Made by a program: the position numbers and the translations under genes. 14,222 bases of DNA from Dehalococcoides mccartyi (GTDB lineage: Bacteria > Chloroflexota > Dehalococcoidia > UBA2979). Under the pieces are notes generated by a model. That model had not been told where the DNA came from and did not search any database. It saw only the letters and a program-made list of their open reading frames with translations. Of this stretch, positions 6,768 through 14,099 are shown in pieces. The stretch is taken from the NCBI GenBank assembly GCA_945888895.1, contig CAMDAY010000031.1, positions 1 through 14,222 on the forward strand, in the 5' to 3' direction. The stretch's first letter is position 1. Every line of letters begins with the position of its first letter.

Positions 6768-9700
6768 CTACCCCCAGCTTTTCCCTGCCGGCATGGAGAG
6801 CACCTCGGCTGGGACGAATTCCTCGATGGCATCAGCGATGAGCGTGCGCTGCTCGCCGACGCGCTCCTCAAGGACACCGCGGATCCGCATGAACGGCGCG
6901 GTGCGGATGATGTCGCGGTGCGCCTCGACGAGGTCGCGATTGACGAGGACGTTTGTCATGCCGAATTCGTCTTCCAGCAGCAGAAAGATGATCTTCTTTG
7001 CCGTGAGCGGTTGCTGACGGCAGACGACGAGTCCGGCGAGGTCGACGTGCGTCTCTGCTGGCATCGTGCGGAGGTGCCGGCTGGACACGACGCCCTCGCC
7101 GAGCGCATGGCGGAGGAACTGCATCGGATGGCTGTCCGGTGACAGACGCAGTACCGCGTAGTCACCGGCCATGCGCTGGTATGCGCTGAAGTCCGCGAGG
7201 CGCACCTCGTCCTGTGCCGTGGGAAGCGCGAGGCGCAGCTGGCGGTTTTTCGGGCGGCGTAGCTCAGACTGCTCGAAGCCCCCGGCGAAGAGGCCGAGCT
7301 GCCAGATCAGCTCACGACGGTTGAGGCCGAGATCGTCGAACGCTCCGATGCGGATTAGATTGGTGACCGCCTCGGATGACAGTCCCGTCCGCTGTACGAA
7401 ATCGAACAGCGAGCGGTACGGGCCACCGCGGGTGCGTTCATCCTCGGTGCGTGTCGCGCCTGCCTCGCCAACGGCCTTCACGTAGCCAAGACCGACGCGC
7501 ACGACTCCGTCCGGAGCAATCGCCTCCACGGTGCATTTCGCGTTGCTCAGGTTGATGTCCGGCCGGCGGATGTCCACGCCGTGACGCTGGGCGTCTTTGG
7601 TCAGGACGTGTGGCGGGTAGAACCCCATCGGTTGCTCGTTGAGCAGCGCGCAGAGGTATTCCGGCGGAAAGTAGTGCTTGAGCCACGTCGACTGGTACGC
7701 GAGCAGTCCAAAGGCCGCGCCGTGCGACTTCGGGAAGCCGAACTCTGCGAAGCCGAGGAGGTTTTCGAACATCGTGGTGGCATCTGCCTCGGAGACATCG
7801 GGTTTCGAAGTGGCACTGTCCATGAACTGCTGGCGGTACCGCTCCATGATCTGAGCCGAGCGCCTGCGGCTCATGGCGCGGCGGAACGTCTCGGCCTCGG
7901 CGACCGTGAATCCACCCATCTGCTTCGCGACAGCGATCACTTGGTCCTGGAAGAGCACGACGCCGAGCGTCTCGTCGAGGACGTTGCGCACGCACTCCGG
8001 CATCGGGATCGGGTAATTCGGATCCTTGCGGCGTGCCTCGCGTCGGCGCACGTAGGGGTTCACCGCACCGCCGACGATCGGGCCCGGGCGCACGATCGAC
8101 ACCTGCACCGTGAGGTCATCGAGGCTTCGTGGCTGTGTACGCGGCAGCATCGCGATCTGCGCGCGTGATTCGATCTGAAAGACACCAACGGTGTCGCCGT
8201 TGCAGATCTCGTCGTAGATCACCGTATCGGTCATGTCGATGCGCGAGAGGTCGATCCGCTTGTCGCTGTGATGGTCGATCAGATCCACGCACTCCTCGAC
8301 GACCGAGAGCATGCCGAGACCGAGGAAGTCGATCTTCACCATGCGTGCGTCGTCGATGCTGTCCTTGTCCCAGTGTGCGAGGTAGCGGTTCGGCCAACGC
8401 GCGGGCTGGCACGGCACGCAGTCGATCAGCGGCTCGGACGAGATGATCATGCCGCCTACGTGCTGCGAGAGGTGCCGGGGGAAGCCGGACAGCTGCTGTG
8501 CCATGTCGCTCAGCGTGTCCCAGGCGCGATCCTCATCGCTGACGTAAGTGGAGGTTACGTCGGCGACACCGCGCAGCCGTTCGACCTCCTCCCGCATCGC
8601 AGTCGTCCGGTCATAGGGGTTGGCGCGCTTCGCGATGCGATCGACTTCTGTCTCTGGTAACCCGAGCGCCTTGCCGATGTCGCGGACGGCGCTACGGATG
8701 TGGTACGTGGGAAAGATCGCAACGAGCGCCGCGTGCTCCTTGCCCCATTTCTGGTAGACGCGCTCGATCAACACTTCGCGAATATCGCGAGGGAAGTCGA
8801 TGTCGATATCCGGCAGCGACAGCATGTTCTCGTTGAGAAACCGATCGACGCTGAGGTTGTTGAGGATCGGGTCGATGTGCGACAGACCGATCAGGTAGCA
8901 CACGATTGATGCAACCGATGAGCCGCGACCGCGGCCGGGGGGCAGCTCTGTGACGCTGCGCGCGCGACTGGGACCACGTACCTCGATGGCCACCTCGGTC
9001 GCGAGCTTCATGACCTCGTGGTAGACGAGGAAGAAGCCGGCCAGGCCGTTCATCTCGATGAGCTTCAACTCCTTGTCGAGGCGTTCGATGGCTTCGGGGC
9101 GGCGAGGATGCATCGCGTACTTGCGGTCAAGTCGGTCCGTGCAGAGAACACGCAGTTCCTCGATCGGCGAACGACCGTCTCTCGTGTCCGTCTCCGGGAG
9201 CGAATAGCCGAGGTCTTCAGTCAGGTCGAAGGTGCAGCGGCGCGCGATGCGCACCGAGTTCGCGGCTGCCTCCGGGTGGTACACGGCGAATCGCCGTGCC
9301 TGTTCCTCAGGCGAACGCAGATAGAACTCTGCGTTGGGGCGCCGCTCGCGATGCGATTCGTCGAGGGTCTTGCGGTGCTTGATCGCCACAAGCACGTCCT
9401 GGAGGCGATGCCGGTCCGGCTCGTGGTAGTGGACGTCGCCCGTGCCGACCACTTCGACACCGATGCGTGCCGCGAGGTCGACGAGCGCGCGGTTCCGCGG
9501 CCCGTCGCCGTAGACGAGGTTGTCCTGCAGCTCGACGAAGACCTGTCCTTGACCGAACCACTCCACCCAGCGTCGGAGTGCGCGTTCCGCATCGACGGCA
9601 CGCGCATCCTGTACCAATCGAGGCACGAGGCCTTCTCGGCATCCGGTCAGAAGGATGAGCCCTCCGGCGTGCGCTGCAAGGACATCGACCGGCACGACCG

Positions 9701-10229
9701 GGTCGAGGCGGCGTGTTTCACGATCCTCCTGCTCGTCCTCAAGCAAACCAAAGGCAATGCTCGAGAGTCGGCAGAGGTGCGAATAGCCCTCGCGGGTCTC
9801 AGCGAGCAGCGTAACGTGGTGCCTCGTTCCGCTCGGCTCCTGCACGGTCAGCTCGAGGCCGGTGATCGGACGGAACCGAACCTCGACATCCTGGTCCCCC
9901 TCCTTGTAGATCACCCCTTCCTTCGCAGAGCGTGCGAACTCCATTGCCCCGTACATGCCTTCGTGGTCGGTCAGCGCGAGGGCGCGGTGCCCCTGCTGTG
10001 CAGCGGTCAACAGCAACTCGTCGATACTCGACGCGCCTTCGCGGAGCGAATAGTTGGAGTGCATGTGCAACTCGACGTACGGAATATCGTCGAGCACGGA
10101 CAGTGGCACAGACGCTGTGGGATCGCGACGCGCCATCGACCGCGGCGTATCCGCCTCGACCGCATCGTTGATCGCGCGGCGGCGGGCCTCGAACGCCTCC
10201 CATGAGTACTCGACGCGGACGCGGCTCAT
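6768..10229 (-). CDS. dnaE2: Error-prone DNA polymerase DnaE2 (ImuC), C-family polymerase III alpha-like
   Basis: The 1153-residue product is full length for DnaE2, the translesion polymerase of the SOS mutasome. The N-terminal PHP domain carries VELHMHSNYSLREG (about 52-65) and ALALTDHEGMYGA. The palm has the catalytic PDIDIDF (about 472-478) and KIDFLGLGMLSVVEE (about 628-642). The fingers show GVFQIESRAQ, IVRPGPI and FRRAMSRRRS. FGFPKSHGAAFGLLAYQS and the tandem helix-hairpin-helix region follow, then a C-terminal OB fold (VDLAGLVVCRQQPLTAKK and on). ATG 10229 is chosen because it overlaps the upstream stop as TGATG and has GAGG eight bases before it. The frame is open further upstream but there overlaps the preceding gene. 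It is the last gene of the imuB operon. Replicative DnaE is less similar: the order of motifs, the length and the partner genes favour DnaE2. Confidence 0.96.
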   Translation of the reverse strand: MSRVRVEYSWEAFEARRRAINDAVEADTPRSMARRDPTASVPLSVLDDIPYVELHMHSNYSLREGASSIDELLLTAAQQGHRALALTDHEGMYGAMEFARSAKEGVIYKEGDQDVEVRFRPITGLELTVQEPSGTRHHVTLLAETREGYSHLCRLSSIAFGLLEDEQEDRETRRLDPVVPVDVLAAHAGGLILLTGCREGLVPRLVQDARAVDAERALRRWVEWFGQGQVFVELQDNLVYGDGPRNRALVDLAARIGVEVVGTGDVHYHEPDRHRLQDVLVAIKHRKTLDESHRERRPNAEFYLRSPEEQARRFAVYHPEAAANSVRIARRCTFDLTEDLGYSLPETDTRDGRSPIEELRVLCTDRLDRKYAMHPRRPEAIERLDKELKLIEMNGLAGFFLVYHEVMKLATEVAIEVRGPSRARSVTELPPGRGRGSSVASIVCYLIGLSHIDPILNNLSVDRFLNENMLSLPDIDIDFPRDIREVLIERVYQKWGKEHAALVAIFPTYHIRSAVRDIGKALGLPETEVDRIAKRANPYDRTTAMREEVERLRGVADVTSTYVSDEDRAWDTLSDMAQQLSGFPRHLSQHVGGMIISSEPLIDCVPCQPARWPNRYLAHWDKDSIDDARMVKIDFLGLGMLSVVEECVDLIDHHSDKRIDLSRIDMTDTVIYDEICNGDTVGVFQIESRAQIAMLPRTQPRSLDDLTVQVSIVRPGPIVGGAVNPYVRRREARRKDPNYPIPMPECVRNVLDETLGVVLFQDQVIAVAKQMGGFTVAEAETFRRAMSRRRSAQIMERYRQQFMDSATSKPDVSEADATTMFENLLGFAEFGFPKSHGAAFGLLAYQSTWLKHYFPPEYLCALLNEQPMGFYPPHVLTKDAQRHGVDIRRPDINLSNAKCTVEAIAPDGVVRVGLGYVKAVGEAGATRTEDERTRGGPYRSLFDFVQRTGLSSEAVTNLIRIGAFDDLGLNRRELIWQLGLFAGGFEQSELRRPKNRQLRLALPTAQDEVRLADFSAYQRMAGDYAVLRLSPDSHPMQFLRHALGEGVVSSRHLRTMPAETHVDLAGLVVCRQQPLTAKKIIFLLLEDEFGMTNVLVNRDLVEAHRDIIRTAPFMRIRGVLEERVGEQRTLIADAIEEFVPAEVLSMPAGKSWG

Positions 10230-10570
10230 CAAGGAGCCTCGCTCCCGTTGTCGGAGATGTGGGGCGCCGAGTACGGCTGCTCGAACCAGACTCCCGTCGC
10301 ATCGTCGCGGAACATCGTGAGCGGACGACCACCATCCAGCGTGACACGGTAGTAGGTGCGCGCCTGTGCCCCGGCCCGCCACCACGCCTCAGTCACGCGC
10401 CACACATCCTCGATGCGCTCGATCTGCGAGCGGATGCCCGACCGCCCACGGATGGGCGCGCGCGTCACAGCAGTCGGACGTGCATCCGCATCAGCCTCGA
10501 CGTGCAGCATCCTCGGCAGACCGATTGCACGAAGCGCCGCCGTGCCCTTGGCGCGATTCGTGGCCGTCAC
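10229..10570 (-). CDS. DUF6504-like small protein of the imuB-dnaE2 operon
   Basis: A 113-residue protein lies between imuB and dnaE2. I start it at GTG 10570, whose bases overlap the imuB stop (GTGA) and which has GGAG about eight bases upstream. It ends in the TGATG overlap with dnaE2, so all three genes should be translationally coupled. The core IERIEDVWRVTEAWWRAG ... RTYYRVTLDGGRPLTMFRDDATGVWFEQ resembles what I recall of DUF6504, a small family found next to Y-family polymerase genes in high-GC bacteria. This is a match from memory, not a search. No catalytic motif, membrane segment or metal site is visible; the many aromatic residues suggest a compact beta fold. A role as an accessory or assembly factor of the mutasome is inferred from position only. 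Confidence 0.8.
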   Translation of the reverse strand: MTATNRAKGTAALRAIGLPRMLHVEADADARPTAVTRAPIRGRSGIRSQIERIEDVWRVTEAWWRAGAQARTYYRVTLDGGRPLTMFRDDATGVWFEQPYSAPHISDNGSEAP

Positions 10571-11772
10571 GGGTCGTACTCCAGGAGGGCACGCCGGTGC
10601 TCGGGCAGCCGATGCCACGGCTCCACCTCCACGACGCGTGCGACGGGCGACTCCCCGAATCGCACTTTGAGGTGCCGCACCATCTCGTCGAGTTGCTCAC
10701 GCCGTCTGGTCTGCTCCACGAAGAGGCTGTGCTGCCGGCCGCTCTCCTCGGTGAGGCCACCGAGTTCCAGAGTGATCACGGTGAAGGGGCCGGGGAACTC
10801 CGCGTACTCCACCAGCGAACGCAGCAGCGTCCACAGGCGACCTCGATCGCCCAGCGGCTCGCGCAGCACCTGCTCGCGTTCCCACAGCGCGCCCCGCTCC
10901 GTCTCCGCACGTAGCCGCAGTGAGCGCACGAAGCGATGCCGCGCACGAGGATGCCGCAACGCCCGTCCGAGCATCTGCTCGATCGCGTACAGCACTGACT
11001 CGCGGCTGATGAACGGTGGCTCGGCCTGGACGTGCTCGACGACACGCTCCCGCTCCCACGGTCGAGGGCGCACCGGCACGGGATCCTCGCCACGCGCCGC
11101 CAGCCATGCGACGCCGCCCGGAAACCCGAACTGGGCTTCGACGGCCGACCGAGGCAACGCGGTGAATGCACCGAGCGTGTCGATTCCGAGCATCCGCAGC
11201 CGTTCGATGGCCACGATCCCCAGTGGCAGTCGTGATACCGGTTCGAGCGCGAGGAAGTCGCTTGCCTCCGCCGGTACGACGAGGATGCCCTTCCCCGGCT
11301 CCGCACGCAGTGCAGCCATGTGCGCCGTGAAGCGTGCCTCGGCGACGCCGAGTTGCGGCTCCAGCCGATCGGGTAGCGCCGCGAACACCGCGGTCCGGAA
11401 ATCTCCGAAGCGGGGGTACAGCCCTTCCGTCCCGCGCAGATCGGCGAAGACGAGACCCTGTTCGGCCTCTTCCACCAGTGGGCTGGCAGTCGCCATCGCA
11501 TCGATCAGGGCGTCGGCATAGTGCGCGATGAGCGCCGGGCGCGGCTCCAGCACAATGAGCTGGGGGCACAGCCCGACGGCGTCGAGCAGGGTCATCCCCA
11601 CCCGGACGCCTCGCAGCCGGGCCTCGGGGGTCAGGTCGGCCACGCGCGTATGAGCCTCGTCGCTCAGCGCGACGGGGCTGCCGAAGAGCCCCGGCCGCTC
11701 CACCAATTCGCACTGAAAGGCGAGCGAGGGGATGGCCAGACAGGCAATACGCGAGATGGGTTCTGAAGACAT
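10567..11772 (-). CDS. imuB: ImuB, catalytically inactive Y-family DNA polymerase homologue
   Basis: A 401-residue Y-family polymerase homologue. In ImuB proteins this fold is a scaffold that brings DnaE2 to the beta clamp and does not itself polymerise. The sequence agrees: the N-terminal metal-binding Asp of active enzymes is missing (ACLAIPSLAFQ, about 10-20), and the SIDEAYLDV motif is replaced by EQGLVFADLRG (about 105-114), so the Asp-Glu pair is lost. A helix-hairpin-helix stretch (RLPLGIVAIERLRMLGIDTLGAFTALP) is followed by the little-finger-like C-terminal part. ATG 11772 follows a G-rich site. I could not identify a clear clamp-binding motif. The gene opens the operon, with an SOS box just upstream. 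No imuA-like gene is in the window. Confidence 0.9.
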   Translation of the reverse strand: MSSEPISRIACLAIPSLAFQCELVERPGLFGSPVALSDEAHTRVADLTPEARLRGVRVGMTLLDAVGLCPQLIVLEPRPALIAHYADALIDAMATASPLVEEAEQGLVFADLRGTEGLYPRFGDFRTAVFAALPDRLEPQLGVAEARFTAHMAALRAEPGKGILVVPAEASDFLALEPVSRLPLGIVAIERLRMLGIDTLGAFTALPRSAVEAQFGFPGGVAWLAARGEDPVPVRPRPWERERVVEHVQAEPPFISRESVLYAIEQMLGRALRHPRARHRFVRSLRLRAETERGALWEREQVLREPLGDRGRLWTLLRSLVEYAEFPGPFTVITLELGGLTEESGRQHSLFVEQTRRREQLDEMVRHLKVRFGESPVARVVEVEPWHRLPEHRRALLEYDP

Positions 11773-11781
11773 GTGATGCCC

Positions 11782-11795
11782 CCGCCAAGAGGCGG
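11782..11795 (-). other. Leader hairpin before imuB
   Basis: CCGCC-AAGA-GGCGG can fold about 10 bases upstream of the imuB start, next to or over its G-rich ribosome site. It may damp translation. The stem is only 5 bp, so the role is speculative. Confidence 0.3.
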
Positions 11796-11800
11796 AGGCC

Positions 11801-11806
11801 AGTGTA
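11801..11806 (-). promoter_or_regulatory. Possible -10 box of the imuB promoter
   Basis: On the minus strand TACACT lies three bases downstream of the SOS palindrome and about 29 bases before the imuB start. No good -35 box is present at the normal distance. Repressor bound to the palindrome would cover the promoter spacer. Confidence 0.35.
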
Positions 11807-11809
11807 TCA

Positions 11810-11821
11810 GAACATCAGTTC
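11810..11821. promoter_or_regulatory. LexA (SOS) box, GAAC-N4-GTTC
   Basis: GAACATCAGTTC is a perfect match to the GAAC-N4-GTTC core bound by LexA/DinR of Gram-positive bacteria, and it extends to AGAAC...GTTCT. It lies 37 bases upstream of imuB and next to a plausible -10 box, the correct place for LexA repression of the imuB-DUF6504-dnaE2 operon. Confidence 0.85.
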
Positions 11822-11914
11822 TCTATGCTGTTCGTATGCCGCGATGTCCTGCCAGTGTGTTGCAAGGCGCGAGTGATACAGGGCGCGGCCATGAATATGC
11901 CGCCGGCCGTCCCG

Positions 11915-13312
11915 TTACGGTCGCAGCAGGATCAACTCCCGCACCGTCGTTACCAGCACCGCGTCCGGCTCCACGGCCAAGTGCGTCAGCGCGTCCGGCG
12001 CCACCTCGTGCCGTGCAACTTCCTCGCCGGTCTTGGGGTCAAGGAGCACCAGCGCGCGGCCGGAGGCGAAGAGGAGCCCCGCTGGCGTGCTGAGCGGCGG
12101 TGAGTCGATCAGGCCCAGGTTGCGCTTCCATTGCAGCTGCCCATCGGCGAGGGTGTGCGCGCGCATCTCGCCGCGCGGGAACGAGATGAAGACGCGCTCC
12201 GCATCGAAGCTCAGCGGGTGTGGGTCGGGCCATGCGATGCCCTGGAAGCGCTCCGCGGGCGGTACCTGGGTGTTGAACACGACCCATCGGTGCTCTGGGA
12301 GCGGCACCGCGGGCGCCATGCCTGCAACGTAGAGCGTCCACCACAGGGTTCGCAGCGGCTCCCACCACGGGCGCTCGGTCTGCTCGTCCACGGCCACCAG
12401 TGTCCGCGACGTGAGGTTGAACGTGGCGCCCTGGTGCGCCGCGACGCCCATCGCGGAAAGCGCGTCCAGGACGTACGTCTGTGCCCCGGTACGCCGGTCG
12501 TACACCAGAAAGCGCTCCCGCGTTGCGGCCGCGATGCCCTCGGCGGTCGCCGCGAGCGGCGGGACAGCGCCCTTGTGCGCGTCACCCGACCAGAGCACCG
12601 CGCCGTTGCTCGCGTCGAGGGCAACCAGTTCACGCCCCGCGACGACGAACATCGCCCCGTCGGCGACGACTGGGCGAGCCTCCACCCATTCGCTGAGCTG
12701 CGTCGACCAGCGCGCGCGTCCCGTGGTGGCATCCACCGATACCGCGCGTCCGTCGCGCTGGCCCCAGTAGAGGGCGTCGCCGGCGATGACCGGGCTGTGG
12801 TTCACCTGCCCGGGCACGGGCACGCTCCACAGCTCCCGGCCGTCCGCGCGCGACAGCGCGACGACGCGCGCCTCTTTCAGCGGCACGTATACGCGTTTCT
12901 CGTCCATCACGGGCGAGGCAGACAGGGCGCCCGGCAGGGGCACGCGCCACGCGGCGGGCGCGTCGAGGCGCGGGTTGATGCCGGTCGTGCGGTCGTTGCG
13001 CGCGACGGCGGGTGCGGACTTGATCGCGGCGTTGTCGGGCAGCGACGGCCGCCCGAGCGTCTGCTGGTACACCACGAACGCCGCGACCGCGACGACGAGC
13101 GCGAGCACGCCCTTGCCGAGACGGCCGAGGCGCCACGTCCGGCGCGGTGTCGCGGTCCCGGCAGTGCCTGCCTCGGACGCATTGCTCAGGTCGGTGAAGC
13201 ACAGTCGGCACATCGCGTCGCCGGGCTCGCCGACGTGTCGGCAGCGCGGACAGATCCGTGCCGACAGCGGGGCGACCGGCGTCTGTCGTGCCTCGTCGCC
13301 TGTACCGCTCAC
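11915..13312 (-). CDS. Zinc-ribbon, membrane-anchored PQQ-like beta-propeller protein
   Basis: A 465-residue protein with three parts. A short zinc ribbon near the N-terminus has two CxxC pairs (Cys21/Cys24 and Cys35/Cys38, in CPRC and CRLC). One membrane helix follows (about 68-82, GVLALVVAVAAFVVY). The rest (about 105-465) is a beta-propeller of PQQ/WD-like repeats with recurring VVALSRADGRELWSVP, AVSVDATTGRARWSTQ, LVALDASNGAVLWSGD, MRAHTLADGQLQWKRN and LVLLDPKTGEEVARHE blades. The zinc ribbon would be cytoplasmic and the propeller outside. I prefer GTG 13312 (GAGGGG four bases before) over TTG 13429, because the extra 39 residues look non-coding. Relatives are annotated as PQQ-binding-like proteins with no known enzyme activity; no PQQ dehydrogenase active site is visible. 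It follows the small membrane gene on the same strand. Confidence 0.85.
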   Translation of the reverse strand: MSGTGDEARQTPVAPLSARICPRCRHVGEPGDAMCRLCFTDLSNASEAGTAGTATPRRTWRLGRLGKGVLALVVAVAAFVVYQQTLGRPSLPDNAAIKSAPAVARNDRTTGINPRLDAPAAWRVPLPGALSASPVMDEKRVYVPLKEARVVALSRADGRELWSVPVPGQVNHSPVIAGDALYWGQRDGRAVSVDATTGRARWSTQLSEWVEARPVVADGAMFVVAGRELVALDASNGAVLWSGDAHKGAVPPLAATAEGIAAATRERFLVYDRRTGAQTYVLDALSAMGVAAHQGATFNLTSRTLVAVDEQTERPWWEPLRTLWWTLYVAGMAPAVPLPEHRWVVFNTQVPPAERFQGIAWPDPHPLSFDAERVFISFPRGEMRAHTLADGQLQWKRNLGLIDSPPLSTPAGLLFASGRALVLLDPKTGEEVARHEVAPDALTHLAVEPDAVLVTTVRELILLRP

Positions 13313-13471
13313 GCGCCCCTCGGTTCTCGGTGCAGCACGGTCGCGCCGCGGGCCGAGGGTACCGCCCCGCGCCGTCTTGCGCTCGATGGGGTGATCAATC
13401 GCCGGGACGGCGATGCTCCGTAACTCCAACGCGTTCGCACGACGAGGGACAGGCGGCCGCTCCCGGGTTGG

Positions 13472-13669
13472 CTATCTCGAATCGTGCGGAATCGGCAACG
13501 CCAACATGACTGCGCCGAAACCGAAGCCTGCGATCTCCGCGAGGAGGACGAAGGGCCATGGTGACAGGCCGGTGAACAGATAGAAGCACACGGCGATCAC
13601 CGTCCCGAGCAGGGTCATCGAGATCGCGGCTACGACGAACTCGCGGAGGAGCGGCGGCAAGCGCGACAC
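13472..13669 (-). CDS. Small two-helix membrane protein, 65 aa
   Basis: GTG 13669 is preceded by GGAGGG about seven bases upstream. The product has two hydrophobic segments (about 10-32, FVVAAISMTLLGTVIAVCFYLF, and about 37-58, PFVLLAEIAGFGFGAVMLALP) and a short polar tail. I do not recognise a family. Its ribosome site lies inside the reading frame that continues from the permease fragment on the same strand, so the two are tightly packed. The beta-propeller gene follows after about 160 bases. Confidence 0.65.
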   Translation of the reverse strand: MSRLPPLLREFVVAAISMTLLGTVIAVCFYLFTGLSPWPFVLLAEIAGFGFGAVMLALPIPHDSR

Positions 13670-13694
13670 CGTGGGGCCCTCCGCGTGCGACTAC

Positions 13695-13889
13695 TTCGTA
13701 CCGAAGCGCCTCGATCGGTGGCAGCCGTGCGGCACGCGCAGCCGGGTAGAACCCGAAGAAGATCCCGATGCTCACGGACACAAGCATGGACATCGGCATT
13801 GCATTGCTCGTGACGGTCGCATGGATGATCGATCCGGCGACCACGCGTCCGTCCACCAGCAACGATGGGCCGATGCCCAGCGCCACTCC
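13695..13889 (-). pseudogene. C-terminal fragment of an FtsX/MacB-type ABC permease (minus strand)
   Basis: About 65 residues, from GVALGIGPSLLVDG to PPIEALRYE, match the last part of an ABC export permease of the FtsX/MacB family. That part comprises a final membrane helix (SMLVSVSIGIFFG) and the FYPAARAARLPPIEALRYE signature that ends these proteins. The upstream four fifths of the gene is absent: right of about 13890 the frame loses similarity. The frame also does not stop after RYE, as is usual, but runs on to 13395 over the small membrane gene. This is a truncated remnant, not a working permease. Confidence 0.6.
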
Positions 13890-13954
13890 CCGCAGGCTCG
13901 CGGGTCCGCTCGAACACGGACACAGAGTTCTGGCGCGACGCTGGATACGAGCGT

Positions 13955-14074
13955 GCGCCATGGAGTGTCGGGCTTGCCTTTATCGTGTCCGCGCTCATCG
14001 GTGTGCTGAGCAGGCTCGATCCCGCGTGGCGCGCGAGCCGCCTCGATCCGATCACCGCTCTACGGGCTGACTAG
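13955..14074 (+). pseudogene. C-terminal fragment of a second FtsX/MacB-type ABC permease (plus strand)
   Basis: About 40 residues ending at TAG 14074 (APWSVGLAFIVSALIGVL, then DPAWRASRLDPITALRAD) have the last helix and the DPAWRASRLDPI-ALR ending typical of FtsX/MacB permeases. Nothing upstream on this strand continues the similarity; instead, about 65 bases to the left, a different permease end runs in the opposite direction. The two fragments differ in sequence, so they are not copies from a recent inverted duplication. Confidence 0.55.
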
Positions 14075-14099
14075 GTCGAGCGACGGTCCTAGCGGCGCG

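Noticed and set aside
9018..10205. Plus-strand ORF of 395 codons inside dnaE2
   Set aside because: It is antisense to the conserved PHP and palm region of DnaE2; no ribosome site or domain.
10202..11521. Plus-strand ORF of 439 codons opposite imuB
   Set aside because: Ser/Arg/Thr-rich antisense translation with no recognisable domain; the minus strand is a complete ImuB.
12131..13423. Plus-strand ORF of 430 codons opposite the beta-propeller gene
   Set aside because: The minus strand has clear propeller repeats, zinc-ribbon cysteines and a membrane helix, while this frame is Arg/His-rich without motifs.
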